Positions 1 through 8,589 of a stretch of DNA of 64,000 nt are shown here, piece by piece. Each line of letters begins with the position of its first letter. Position 1 is the stretch's first letter. The DNA is from Akkermansia sp. RCC_12PD (GTDB lineage Bacteria; Verrucomicrobiota; Verrucomicrobiia; Verrucomicrobiales; Akkermansiaceae): NCBI RefSeq assembly GCF_036417355.1, contig NZ_CP143889.1, forward strand, positions 372,001-436,000. The letters run 5' to 3'. The position numbers and the translations under genes were made by a program. The notes under the pieces were generated by a model. It did not search any database, had not been told where the DNA came from, and saw only the letters and a list, made by a program, of their open reading frames with translations.

Positions 1-261
1 TAGGGAGGCCAGCTTCCTTTCGTCCAATTGGAGGGAGCCGTCCGCTTCCTCCGTCCGTTCCAGGGAGATGGAAACACCTACGCGGCCACGGGAAACGCTT
101 CCCTGCACGATGGAGCGCACGGGGGCATCCCACTCCGCGCAGTTGCGCGGCACGTTGACGGCTATTTCCGTCTGCTTGCGGTTTACTCCGGATATTTCAA
201 CTGGAATGTTGTAACGGTCTGTCTGGGCAACGGCTCTACCAAAGCCGGTCATGCTGTTCAT
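1..261 (-). CDS. YicC-family endoribonuclease, N-terminal part (runs off the window)
   Basis: This is the first 87 codons of a minus-strand gene that continues past base 1. The protein begins MNSMTGFGRA, and MTGFGRA is the hallmark start of the YicC/YloC family, which are endoribonucleases acting on RNA. The following residues (VEISGVNRKQTEIAV, then RSIVQGSVSRGRVGVSISLER) match the N-terminal domain, where the family usually has VEIRSVNHR. The start could also be the second Met at 252, which would begin exactly at MTGFGRA. The C-terminal DUF1732 domain is outside the window and cannot be checked. Confidence 0.85.
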   Translation of the reverse strand, partial: MNSMTGFGRAVAQTDRYNIPVEISGVNRKQTEIAVNVPRNCAEWDAPVRSIVQGSVSRGRVGVSISLERTEEADGSLQLDERKLASL

Positions 262-282
262 GGATTGCGATTTCGGATTGGG

Positions 283-1557
283 TTAGGAATGGGTATAGGC
301 GCGCTTCACTTCGTCAGCCACGATGGAAAGCCCCTTGCGCAGCAGTTCTTCAGTCTGAGTGAAGCTGATGCGTATGCACTCATGCCTGTGGGGCCACGGC
401 TCCCGGCCCTCCGGCAGGGCAAAGAAGAAATGATGGCCCGGATTCACGAAACAGCCGCGAGCCTTGCAGCGTTCATACAATTCCTGGCAGGTGATGGGGA
501 GACCCTCAAACCACAGCCACAGGAACATGGCCCCTTCGCTTTTGTGCACGCGCCAGGGAATCTCTTCCCCGAAAAGTTCCGGCAACAGGGACAGAGCGAA
601 GTCAGCCCTGCTCCGGTAAAACGGCGTCAGTGTTTCACGGCACACGTGCTCCAGCGTGCCATCCTCCAGATAGGGAGTCACCAGCGCCTGCCCCAGATTG
701 TTGGGGCACAGGGAGGAAGTCGTAACCATGCTGACCACGGCGCGGATGATGTCCGGCCGGGCGATCACGATTCCGGTGCGCGTGCCTGGCAGTCCGATCT
801 TGGACAGGCTCATGGTCAGGATCATGTTCTCGTCCCAAACGGGCTTGACCGGGACAAAGCAGATATTGGGCAGTGGCGCGCCGTACGCGTTGTCGATCAT
901 CAGCGGCACTCCGGCGCGGGAAGTCAACGCCCGCAGGCGGTCCAGCTCCTCGTCCGTCACCACGTTGCCCGTCGGATTCGTGGGGCGGGACATGCAGACG
1001 GCAGCCGTTTCCGGGCGGACGTCCAGACGGTCAAAGTCGATCACGTACTTGAACAAATGCTCGTCCAGCATGCGGATTCCAGGGCGGATGCCGCGGAACA
1101 TCACGCCGCCGCACAGGGACTGGGACTGGTAGCCCACATAATCGGGACAAAGGGGAAAGAGAATTTCACGGATGCCGCCTTCCGCACAGGGGCCGGCAAG
1201 CATATTGAAAAGCGTGAAGCAGGCCATCTGGCCGCCCTGGGTGATGGCGATGTTCTCCGGCTTCAGGTTCCAGCCGCAGCGGTCATTGAGAAAGCGGGCC
1301 AGGGCACGAATAAAGGCAGGGTCGCCCCCCGGATGGGCGTAATGGCCCACGAGCACGTCAAACCGCCCGTCCCGGACCAGTTCCATCATGCTGCGCCGCC
1401 ACAGTTCCGTCACTTCCGGAATCACGGCGGGGCTCCCCCCGTTCAACTGGCACAGGCCGGGATCTCCGGAATGGAGGGCCTTGAACAAATCCTCCATCAA
1501 ATCATCAATCCCGGTCCTGGCCGTCAGATGGCCTCCTATCTCCGATAATTGCATCAT
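283..1557 (-). CDS. avtA: Valine--pyruvate aminotransferase
   Basis: A PLP-dependent fold-type I aminotransferase that exchanges amino groups between valine or alanine and their 2-oxo acids. The family pattern is clear: N-terminal GGHLTARTGIDDLMEDL, then VGHYAHPGGDPAF, SRPTNPTGNVVTDEEL, and the PLP lysine in MSLSKIGLPGTRTGIV. With the start at 1557 the protein has 424 residues, close to the E. coli AvtA length of about 417, and the N-terminus lines up with it. The frame stays open to an ATG at 1620, but those 21 extra residues have no counterpart in the family. It diverges from the lipoprotein gene at 1665. Confidence 0.88.
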   Translation of the reverse strand: MMQLSEIGGHLTARTGIDDLMEDLFKALHSGDPGLCQLNGGSPAVIPEVTELWRRSMMELVRDGRFDVLVGHYAHPGGDPAFIRALARFLNDRCGWNLKPENIAITQGGQMACFTLFNMLAGPCAEGGIREILFPLCPDYVGYQSQSLCGGVMFRGIRPGIRMLDEHLFKYVIDFDRLDVRPETAAVCMSRPTNPTGNVVTDEELDRLRALTSRAGVPLMIDNAYGAPLPNICFVPVKPVWDENMILTMSLSKIGLPGTRTGIVIARPDIIRAVVSMVTTSSLCPNNLGQALVTPYLEDGTLEHVCRETLTPFYRSRADFALSLLPELFGEEIPWRVHKSEGAMFLWLWFEGLPITCQELYERCKARGCFVNPGHHFFFALPEGREPWPHRHECIRISFTQTEELLRKGLSIVADEVKRAYTHS

Positions 1558-1664
1558 GCCGGGGGCATTGTAGCCGCACGCGCGTTTTATGCGAGCAAAA
1601 TCATTGTTTTGCAGGCGCATGAACAGTTTGACTTTCCCCCCCGATCAAGGGCATAATCCCCGGC

Positions 1665-2126
1665 ATGTTCAATATCGTGCGATTCACCAGGCCAGCCTTT
1701 CCGGCACTGGCGCTTGTACTGACCCTCTCCGCGTGCGACAACGGCACGAACACGGCCCTGACCTCCCTGATTACGGGCGGGTCCACAACGGAACACCAGC
1801 AGCTCCACGCACAGCTCCAGCAGACGAAGGAAGCCCTGGCCCAAATGGACCAGGAAATCAGGCAGGCAGAATCCCACGACGCACGCGTGAATTACGATCT
1901 GCAGAAGCGGCTTTCCAATCCCGGAAAAATCCGAACGCCATTCACGGTAAAGGATATGGACATCCTGCCCTCCAAGCGCCGGGACTTCGAACACCTGTGC
2001 TTTGACATTGAAGACATGCGCAAGACCCTGGCGCACCGCAAGCAGGAGTTCCACGCCCTGCAATACCAATATAACGCCTACGCCGCCAAACTGGCCGACT
2101 TCAAGCAATCCCACCCGGTGGACTAA
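1665..2126 (+). CDS. Small coiled-coil lipoprotein of unknown function
   Basis: 153 residues. A hydrophobic signal peptide ends in the lipobox LSAC (Cys about residue 24), so the mature protein is probably lipid-anchored. Residues 45-75 and 115-150 are rich in Q, E, K and heptad-spaced leucines, suggesting a helical hairpin or coiled coil. I do not recognise a family. It is followed 20 bases later by the membrane-anchored coiled-coil protein at 2147, so the two may be cotranscribed and act together at the envelope. Confidence 0.75.
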   Translation: MFNIVRFTRPAFPALALVLTLSACDNGTNTALTSLITGGSTTEHQQLHAQLQQTKEALAQMDQEIRQAESHDARVNYDLQKRLSNPGKIRTPFTVKDMDILPSKRRDFEHLCFDIEDMRKTLAHRKQEFHALQYQYNAYAAKLADFKQSHPVD

Positions 2127-2146
2127 CCCCAACCCCTGCCCTCTCC

Positions 2147-3154
2147 ATGACTGATTCCTCCTCTCACGAACCTTCCTCCCCCGATCCCTCCGTTTCCCAG
2201 GAAGACGAAGTCCGCTTCGCCCCCAAACCGGAACGGGATGAAGCAAAGAGGGAAAAGGATGCGCCCCGCACCCCGAAAAAACGCCTGAAAACCTCTCTGG
2301 ACGTCGTTGCGGAACACGCCGCGGAAGAAAATACGGCCCAGCAGGAAGAAGAGATCAAAAAGGCCAAGGGCGACGCTCTGTTCTGGAACCTGTGCCTGGG
2401 CCTATTCGCCCTGATCGTCATCGGTGCGGGCTATATTGTTTATGAAAAATTCTCCCATCTTCCGAACCCGGTGAAAGATACGCGGGAAGCGCTGGAGGCC
2501 AGCCATGCCCTGCTTCTGAAAAAGCAGGAACAGCTCAGGGATATACGGAACAGGACCGCCCCCAAGGAACAGCTTCTCAGCCTGCTGGATATTTCCGAAA
2601 AGACCGCGACCGATCTGGAAGACACCCTGAAATCCATCGAAAAGGAGAAAATGCGCGTTGCCGGCATCCGCGGGGAAATCCGCTCCTATTACGACCGTTA
2701 CCGCCAGGCGGCCAGGGCCAAGGCCCGCGGCCGCAAGTTCGACATTCTGAAAACCATCCATTCTGGGAAAACCTACCTGAACGTGGAAATCACGCGAGTG
2801 GAAAACGAATTCGTACGCATCCTGCATGAACAGGGCACCACGTCCATCGCTGCCGGGGACCTTCCCGACGACATCCGGGAACTGCTGGCTTATGGGGACC
2901 CGCTGAACATCACAGCCATGAACCAGTCGGACGCAGCCCTGGAGAACCCCATCATCCGCAGGGATGCCTCTCCTTCTCCCGCGCCCCCCACCCCCGCACC
3001 CGCTCCGGAGAAAAAGAAAGTGGTGGTGAAGGACCTGGATCCGCCCGCAGGGCCGCCCCGGATTGAAACGCCCACCAACACGGGAAATTCCGACGCCCCT
3101 TCTTCCGGCGCCATCTGGGTGCCCCCGGCTCATTCCCCGCTGCCCCCCATGTAA
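2147..3154 (+). CDS. Single-pass membrane protein with coiled coil and proline-rich tail
   Basis: 335 residues, family not recognised. Residues 1-80 are a highly charged cytoplasmic-looking segment (DEVRFAPKPERDEAKREKD). One transmembrane helix follows at about 85-105 (LFALIVIGAGYIVYEKF). Next comes a long helical region of about 110-230 with KKQEQLRDIRNR and EDTLKSIEKEKMRV, likely a coiled coil outside the membrane. The C-terminus, about 265-335, is rich in Pro and Ala and probably disordered. It lies between a lipoprotein gene and an exported thioredoxin-like gene, all on one strand with gaps of about 15-20 bases, so an operon is likely. Confidence 0.75.
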   Translation: MTDSSSHEPSSPDPSVSQEDEVRFAPKPERDEAKREKDAPRTPKKRLKTSLDVVAEHAAEENTAQQEEEIKKAKGDALFWNLCLGLFALIVIGAGYIVYEKFSHLPNPVKDTREALEASHALLLKKQEQLRDIRNRTAPKEQLLSLLDISEKTATDLEDTLKSIEKEKMRVAGIRGEIRSYYDRYRQAARAKARGRKFDILKTIHSGKTYLNVEITRVENEFVRILHEQGTTSIAAGDLPDDIRELLAYGDPLNITAMNQSDAALENPIIRRDASPSPAPPTPAPAPEKKKVVVKDLDPPAGPPRIETPTNTGNSDAPSSGAIWVPPAHSPLPPM

Positions 3155-3169
3155 CGTTCTTTCAACATC

Positions 3170-4189
3170 ATGAATACATTCGCATTGCCTATCGTGGCCG
3201 CGCTCATTGCCGGTGCGGCCGTAGCTTCCGAAACGTGGAGCACCAACCCTGCGGAAGCCATGCAGCAGGCCGCCGCCCAAAAGAAGGGAGTCATGCTGGA
3301 ATTCACCGGATCGGACTGGTGCGGCGCCTGCATCTCGCAGAAGACGCAGGCTTTTTCCCTTCCGCAAGTCCAGGAGGCCATCGGGCGTGCCTTTATCCCC
3401 GTAGAATTGGATTTTCCACGTAAAAAACAACAGGACGAACAGACCAGGGCATCTTTTGATTCCTACAAGAAATCCTATGGCATCACCGGCTTCCCGTCCC
3501 TGGTCTTCACGGACGCGCAGGGCAGGCCCGTCCACTCCGTCGTGGGATACGGCAGTCCGGAACAGGTCATGAAAGACACGGCCCAGGCGGAAAAGGCCCT
3601 TAAAGCCCAGCAGGAGTTGACGGACAAACTGGAAGGGAAGCTCTCCAGCCAGGAGCGCAGGGACACGCTTGTCCAGCTTTTAAAGACAGTGCCGCAGTCC
3701 AGCATCCGGACTTTCTACAAGCCGGCCCTGGAAGAACTGGGCACGCTGGACCCGCAGGATACTACCGGCATCCGTGCCGCCCTGGAACGGAAAGACCTGC
3801 TTAAAACCCAGTCCACGGAAATGGTGCAAAACCTCAGGGAAAACAATTTTTACGCATTGGCTGCCAAAGAGCCCGGCAAAGCCATCGCCATCCTGGACAA
3901 TTCCCTGAAAAAGGACGGTCTTCTCCCGGAGATCAGGCAGTCCCTTCTGCTGACAAAGGCGCGTCTTCTCATCCAGCAGAACAGGGTGAATGAAGTGGAA
4001 GAGCCCCTGAAAAGCGCCATCTCCCTTCTTCCGGACAGCGACGACGGCCGCGCTTGCAGCAGGCTCCTGGCCAACCTGCCTACCATCAAAAAGGAACGGG
4101 AAAACTTGAAGCCGGGAGAACAGCCGCCTCTGCCGCCCGGAGCCATTCCGGCCGTCAAATGCATCGTTCCGCCCGCCGCCAAGAAGTAA
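3170..4189 (+). CDS. Exported thioredoxin-like protein
   Basis: 339 residues. Signal peptide 1-20 (ends AVASE). Residues 25-140 look like a thioredoxin fold of the thioredoxin_7/DUF255 kind: GSDWCGACISQ carries the redox pair Cys51-x-x-Cys54, and YGITGFPSLVFTDAQG contains the cis-proline loop. The C-terminal half (about 150-320) is helical with a repeat-like character (KARLLIQQNRVNEVEEPL), perhaps TPR-like. A periplasmic disulfide reductase or isomerase role is likely but the partner is unknown. Last gene of a probable three-gene operon starting at 1665. Confidence 0.8.
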   Translation: MNTFALPIVAALIAGAAVASETWSTNPAEAMQQAAAQKKGVMLEFTGSDWCGACISQKTQAFSLPQVQEAIGRAFIPVELDFPRKKQQDEQTRASFDSYKKSYGITGFPSLVFTDAQGRPVHSVVGYGSPEQVMKDTAQAEKALKAQQELTDKLEGKLSSQERRDTLVQLLKTVPQSSIRTFYKPALEELGTLDPQDTTGIRAALERKDLLKTQSTEMVQNLRENNFYALAAKEPGKAIAILDNSLKKDGLLPEIRQSLLLTKARLLIQQNRVNEVEEPLKSAISLLPDSDDGRACSRLLANLPTIKKERENLKPGEQPPLPPGAIPAVKCIVPPAAKK

Positions 4190-4241
4190 TATTTCCGCTG
4201 CGGGAGCGCCGGACCGTTTCGCCGTTCCCGCAGCTCCTTCC

Positions 4242-5054
4242 ATGGACCTTTCCACCAACCACATTCTCACCGTCTTTCTGCTGACAACGCTGGCGGGACT
4301 TGCCACCGGCATAGGAGGCTTTATCGCCTTCTTCATGAAAAAGACGGACACGAAGGCGCTCACCTTCTCCCTGGGCTTCTCCGGCGGCGTGATGGTGTAC
4401 ATTTCCCTGGTGGAACTGCTGGGGGAGGCCCAGCACCGCCTGATCGAATTTAAAGGCCACACGGCAGGGTCCTGGATCGCGATTGCCTCCTTCTTCGGAG
4501 GAATCGCCGTGGCGGCGCTGATTGACTACCTGGTGCCGGAAGACGAAAATCCGCACGAAGCGCGCGGACCGGAAGACATCCACGGCAACGGTAGCGGAGA
4601 ATTCTCCTCCGCCAAAATCAAAAGGTCCGGCGTCCTGTTCGCTCTGGCCATAGGCATCCACAACTTTCCGGAAGGCATCGCCACCTTTGCCGCGGGGCTG
4701 GACTCGCTGACTCTGGGGACGTCCATCGCCTTGGCCGTGGCCGTGCACAACATTCCAGAAGGAATCGCCGTGGCCGTTCCTCTTTACTACGGCACGGGAA
4801 GCCGGAAGAAAGCCGTGTTCTACTCCTTCCTGTCAGGCCTGGCTGAACCTGTCGGCGCGGCGATTGCCATGATCTTCCTGTTCCACTTCCTGACGCCCAC
4901 GGTACTCTCCGTCCTGTTTGCCTCCGTGGCCGGAATCATGGTCTTCATTTCCTTTGACGAACTGCTGCCCATGGCGGAACGCTGGGGCCACCACCACATG
5001 TCCATCATAGGCATCATCGCCGGCATGCTGCTGATGGCCGTCGTCCTGGTCTGA
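4242..5054 (+). CDS. zupT: ZIP-family metal transporter (ZupT-like)
   Basis: 270 residues with about eight hydrophobic helices. It imports zinc and possibly other divalent metals across the inner membrane. The two family signatures are present: HNFPEGIATF in helix IV and HNIPEGIAVAVP in helix V, whose His and Glu residues form the binuclear metal site. A hydrophilic loop (about residues 95-125, DENPHEARGPEDIHGNG) separates helices III and IV as in other ZIP proteins. No SD sequence precedes the ATG. Confidence 0.9.
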   Translation: MDLSTNHILTVFLLTTLAGLATGIGGFIAFFMKKTDTKALTFSLGFSGGVMVYISLVELLGEAQHRLIEFKGHTAGSWIAIASFFGGIAVAALIDYLVPEDENPHEARGPEDIHGNGSGEFSSAKIKRSGVLFALAIGIHNFPEGIATFAAGLDSLTLGTSIALAVAVHNIPEGIAVAVPLYYGTGSRKKAVFYSFLSGLAEPVGAAIAMIFLFHFLTPTVLSVLFASVAGIMVFISFDELLPMAERWGHHHMSIIGIIAGMLLMAVVLV

Positions 5055-5152
5055 CCCAGCGCGTTTTCCTCCCCTTTCCGTGTCTTTGCAAGTCCGGCAT
5101 TGAGCGTTCGGGAGCTTCCGGCGGTCAAAAACGGCAGTATCCCCTCTCATCC

Positions 5153-6268
5153 ATGCCGGACGTCTCCATTTCCACCCCCACCCCCGCATCCCTCCCTGCG
5201 CAAGCTTCAGCTTCCCCCCTTGAATACTGGAAAAAAGGATTTCTTCATTACGCAGAATTCAGGGGATGCGCCTCTCGCCCGGAATTCTGGTGGTTCATGG
5301 CACTCCCTCTTCTGGCCCTGGTTCCGGCCCTAGCGGGCTATATCATTACGGACTGGCTGCATATTCCCAACAGGAGGGTGAGCGTTTACGGAGATGCCCT
5401 GACCATTCTCCTGTGGGTTGCGCTGGTGCTTCCCTGCGTGGCCGTCACGTTCAGGCGCCTGCACGATACGGGCAGAAGCGGGTTCTGGGCACTCGTCCTT
5501 CTGCTTCCCTTCGGCTTCGGACGCCTGCTCTTTTTCTATCTGACTTTGAGCGAAAGCAAAACGGAAAACAATAAATACTGCGGAAACGCCTCCGTACGGG
5601 CATCCGCCGCTCCGGCCGCTGCGGAACAGGGGCCGGCTCAGGAACAAGCCGCGCAACCGTTGACGCCCTTTTATCTTTACTGGCTCATCAGCCTGCGGAA
5701 GCTGACTACGGCGGCGGGACGGGCTTCCAGAGCGGAATTCTGGTCCTTTTTCCTTCTCTCCCTCTTCCTGTTCCTGCCACTGGGGTATAACATGGTGGAC
5801 TACGACAGCACGGTCCTGCATCCGTATTTTTCCCCTTCCCGTGAAATCCTGCTTTACATCGCCCAGCCTCAGGACGCCCTGATCCTGCTGGCCCATGCCT
5901 GCGTCAATCCCACTTTTTATTTCTTCTACCAGTCCGGAGACCTGAGCACACTTTCCCTGGAACTGCTGATCGGTGTGGCGGGATTCAATATAATGTTCAA
6001 CGCCGCAGCGGCCATGCGCCGCCTGCACGACGGCAACCTGAGCGGCAAATTCATCCTCATACCCGTCTGCATTTTCATCATCTCCGTCCTGCTCATCATC
6101 CTGCTGCGCGTGATTCCGGGTGACATCACCCCATACCTGCCCTACCTGACGCTGTGCTCCAACCTGATGGACCAGCTTTCCATCCTGTTCCTGGCCATGA
6201 TGCTGATCAAAGGAACAACCGGGCCGAACAAGTACGGCACCCTTCCGCAAAAAATAACCGTATCCTGA
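5153..6268 (+). CDS. Membrane protein with two DUF805 domains
   Basis: 371 residues. Two copies of the DUF805 pattern are fused. The first (about 20-140) has F-x-G-C-A-S-R-P-E-F-W and FRRLHDTGRSGFWAL; the second (about 175-330) has GRASRAEFWSFF and AMRRLHDGNLSGKF. Each contributes several transmembrane helices. DUF805 proteins are inner-membrane proteins of unknown function. The Pro/Ala/Gln-rich linker at about 150-170 joins the halves. The stop codon lies inside a terminator hairpin that belongs to the convergent pfkA gene. Confidence 0.85.
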   Translation: MPDVSISTPTPASLPAQASASPLEYWKKGFLHYAEFRGCASRPEFWWFMALPLLALVPALAGYIITDWLHIPNRRVSVYGDALTILLWVALVLPCVAVTFRRLHDTGRSGFWALVLLLPFGFGRLLFFYLTLSESKTENNKYCGNASVRASAAPAAAEQGPAQEQAAQPLTPFYLYWLISLRKLTTAAGRASRAEFWSFFLLSLFLFLPLGYNMVDYDSTVLHPYFSPSREILLYIAQPQDALILLAHACVNPTFYFFYQSGDLSTLSLELLIGVAGFNIMFNAAAAMRRLHDGNLSGKFILIPVCIFIISVLLIILLRVIPGDITPYLPYLTLCSNLMDQLSILFLAMMLIKGTTGPNKYGTLPQKITVS

Positions 6269-6284
6269 AACCCAGGATACGGTT
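6256..6284 (-). terminator. Rho-independent terminator of pfkA, embedded in the convergent gene's stop
   Basis: Perfect 12-bp inverted repeat: arms 6256-6267 and 6273-6284 with a 5-base loop. Read on the minus strand the hairpin is followed by ATTTTTTG, so it ends pfkA transcripts. The TGA stop of the DUF805 gene (6266-6268) is inside the hairpin. There is no T-run on the plus strand, though the stem could slow polymerase from both sides. Confidence 0.85.
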
Positions 6285-6317
6285 GAAGAATGACAAGAAG
6301 ACAAGGGAAATGCGGCG

Positions 6318-7397
6318 TCAATCGCCGAAGCAAACGCCCAGGTCGCGAGCCGTACGCACCATCTGGCAGTCCGGGTCAACCAGCTTGAGGGTCTTCACGG
6401 CCTCTTCAATGGGAACGGCAACCATCTGCGTTCCCTTGAGGGCAACCATGTAGCTGAACTTTTTGCGTTCCACCAGCTCCACGGCATAACTGCCGAAGCG
6501 CACGCCCAGAATGCGGTCGTAAGCGCAGGGAGAACCGCCGCGCTGGATGTGTCCCAGGACGCAGGAGCGGGTTTCAATGCCCGTCGCCTCCTCCAGTTTT
6601 TTGGAGATCACCTTGCCGATGCCCCCCAGACGCACTTCCCCCTGGGTTTTCTCGTTCAGAAGCACCAGTTCGTCCGCCAGGCGCGCGCCTTCGGAAACTA
6701 CCACAAGAATTTCACGCTGTCCCGCGGCCTTGCGGGCCTTGATGCATTCTACCACATTCTCCAGGGAGAACGGGATTTCCGGCAAAAGGATCACATCCGC
6801 ACTGCCCGCGATGCCCCCTTCCAAGGCAATCCATCCGGCATGGCGGCCCATCACTTCCACCACCATCATGCGCTGGTGCGCGTTGGCGGTGGTTTCCAAA
6901 CGGTCCAGGGATTCGGACACGATGGCCACGGCACTGTTGAAGCCGAAGGTCACGTCCGTAGCGCCCAGGTCATTGTCAATGGTCTTCGGCACGCCGACGA
7001 CAGGCAGGCCGATTTCAGCGAGAAGAAGAGCCGTGGACTGTGAGCCGTCGCCGCCCACCACGATCAGGGCGTCCAGCCCCAGGCGCTTGACGGTAGCTTT
7101 CGTCTTTTCCAGGACGGACGGTTCGATTTCCCCCTTCTGCCCCACGCCCACCTTGATGGCGAAGTTCCCCTTGTTCACGGTCCCCAGAATGGTGCCTCCC
7201 TTGGCACGCAGACCGCGGCACCCGGCAGGGGTCAGCCATTCAAAACGGTCATCGCCCTCTTCGGAGAGAAGGCCTTCAAACCCATCGTAAAAACCCACGA
7301 CATTCCATCCACGGCGGGATGCCGCACCGACAACGCCCTCAATAACTGCGTTCAGGCCGGGACAATCCCCGCCGCTATTCAAAACACCAATATTCAT
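6318..7397 (-). CDS. pfkA: 6-phosphofructokinase
   Basis: 359 residues. Catalyses phosphorylation of fructose 6-phosphate in glycolysis. Motifs: NSGGDCPGLNAVI at the N-terminus, GGTILGT, VVGGDGSQSTALLL, PKTIDNDLGATDVTFGFN with the catalytic Asp, and MVVEVMGRHAGW. The phosphoryl-donor positions combine Gly (GGDG, usual for ATP enzymes) with Lys (PKTIDND, usual for PPi enzymes). This mixed pair is known from group III ATP-dependent enzymes such as those of actinobacteria, so ATP is the likelier donor. It has its own promoter (7409-7437) and terminator. Confidence 0.93.
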   Translation of the reverse strand: MNIGVLNSGGDCPGLNAVIEGVVGAASRRGWNVVGFYDGFEGLLSEEGDDRFEWLTPAGCRGLRAKGGTILGTVNKGNFAIKVGVGQKGEIEPSVLEKTKATVKRLGLDALIVVGGDGSQSTALLLAEIGLPVVGVPKTIDNDLGATDVTFGFNSAVAIVSESLDRLETTANAHQRMMVVEVMGRHAGWIALEGGIAGSADVILLPEIPFSLENVVECIKARKAAGQREILVVVSEGARLADELVLLNEKTQGEVRLGGIGKVISKKLEEATGIETRSCVLGHIQRGGSPCAYDRILGVRFGSYAVELVERKKFSYMVALKGTQMVAVPIEEAVKTLKLVDPDCQMVRTARDLGVCFGD

Positions 7398-7408
7398 ATG
7401 CGGTGCCC

Positions 7409-7437
7409 CTTATAGCAGAAAATTCCGGGGGCGTCTA
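7409..7437 (-). promoter_or_regulatory. Candidate pfkA promoter
   Basis: On the minus strand: -35 TAGACG (7432-7437), 17-base spacer, -10 TATAAG (7409-7414), ending 11 bases before the pfkA ATG at 7397. It lies between the stop of the upstream S11-like gene (7442) and pfkA, so pfkA can be transcribed independently. Confidence 0.5.
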
Positions 7438-7441
7438 CTTC

Positions 7442-8413
7442 CTATCGCTTTTCTGTACCAGATTTCACAGGGAGCTGCACGAACTCCTTGGGATCTTTCA
7501 TGTCCATCCCGGAGGCCTGCCAGTTTTCCCACACGCGCCAGCCGGTATTCAGCATCTGGCGTGCCAGGGAATAGCGTTCTCCGGTCCCAAGCACCGCAAT
7601 GATCATGCGCTGGGGATAAATCACTTCCGTCCCGGTCTGGGGGCTGCGGCGGGCGATGGCGTTCCGCGTGGCGCTGAGCAGCAGGCATTGTCCGGCGGCG
7701 CGGGAGGAGCCCGCCTTGATGCCGTCCACGCCGGAAGTGCTCATCATCTTGTTGTTGTTGGAAATATCATACATCGTCGTTCCCTTGGTCTGGGACTGGA
7801 CGCCGATGCGGCGGCTCGCCTGGGAGACGATATAGCAGAAGGCGGGATTCTGCATGCTGTACATGCCCAGCAGGGCCATGTCCAGGGCGCAGGAGGTGGA
7901 AACGGCATTGCCGGCATCCAGGCCGTGGGGGGCGGTGAAGCGCGTCTTGGTCATTCTGAGGGAACGGGCCAGATTGTTCATTTCCGACACAAAGGCGGCA
8001 ATGGGAGTGCCGCTGCCCCGGCGGGACACCAGGTCACGGCCCACAAAGGAGGCTATCGTCAGGGCGGAGACATTGTCCGCCCCCAGCAGGGTGGAATACA
8101 GGGCATCCCGCAACGTCAGGCGGTCGCCAGGCTGAAGGTCCATGGGATTCCCGGCGCGGAGGCCAAACGCTTCCTGGGGAACGGTAATGAACGTATCCAG
8201 GGGCAGGCGCGTGCGGGCCACCCAGTCCAGGGTCACCATGGCGGTAGCCACCTGGGATAGGCTGGCCACGGGCCTTCTGGCTTCCGCGTTGGAACTGAAA
8301 AGAAGCTTGCCGGAATTGGCTTCAATGGCGATGTAGCTGGGCTTCTCCTGCGCCTGGGCGGAAAACTGGAACGCGCAGGCCAGCGTCAGAAGGAATGCAA
8401 ATAACTTTTTCAT
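7442..8413 (-). CDS. Degenerate D-Ala-D-Ala carboxypeptidase (S11) homologue
   Basis: 323 residues with signal peptide 1-22 (MKKLFAFLL...SAQAQ), which decides the start at 8413 rather than the longer frame to 8482. The fold is that of penicillin-binding S11 peptidases: IEANSGKLLFS at the start, RRPVASLSQVATAM where RxxASLTKxMTA is expected, LLGADNVSALTIA near the SxN position, HGLDAGNAVSTS, and VDGIKAGSSRAAGQCLL where VDGxKTG is expected. The catalytic lysine of SxxK is Gln54 (S51-L-S-Q54), the SxN motif is not intact, and KTG is KAG. It probably binds rather than cleaves peptidoglycan peptides. Confidence 0.82.
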   Translation of the reverse strand: MKKLFAFLLTLACAFQFSAQAQEKPSYIAIEANSGKLLFSSNAEARRPVASLSQVATAMVTLDWVARTRLPLDTFITVPQEAFGLRAGNPMDLQPGDRLTLRDALYSTLLGADNVSALTIASFVGRDLVSRRGSGTPIAAFVSEMNNLARSLRMTKTRFTAPHGLDAGNAVSTSCALDMALLGMYSMQNPAFCYIVSQASRRIGVQSQTKGTTMYDISNNNKMMSTSGVDGIKAGSSRAAGQCLLLSATRNAIARRSPQTGTEVIYPQRMIIAVLGTGERYSLARQMLNTGWRVWENWQASGMDMKDPKEFVQLPVKSGTEKR

Positions 8414-8538
8414 GGCAGGACCGGCGGGATAGTGCCCGTTCCCCCACTGTTTGAAAAGTCTAAAATATTTTCCGTCCATCACTTATATGTCATGACACGG
8501 AAAAACGCATTGACCTTTCAACGGCTATCCTATTTGTT

Positions 8539-8572
8539 GGAGGAAGCCGTTTCCCTAAAAACGGCTTCCTCC
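8539..8572. repeat. Perfect 14-bp inverted repeat between divergent genes
   Basis: Arms 8539-8552 and 8559-8572 (GGAGGAAGCCGTTT and its complement) with a 6-base loop. It lies 17 bases before the ATG at 8590 and about 125 bases upstream of the divergent S11-like gene. No T-run follows on either strand and no gene ends here, so it is not an ordinary terminator. It may be a leader structure of the 8590 gene. A weak -35-like TTGACC sits at 8510-8515. Confidence 0.6.
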
Positions 8573-8589
8573 ACGCCGCCCCAGAGACC

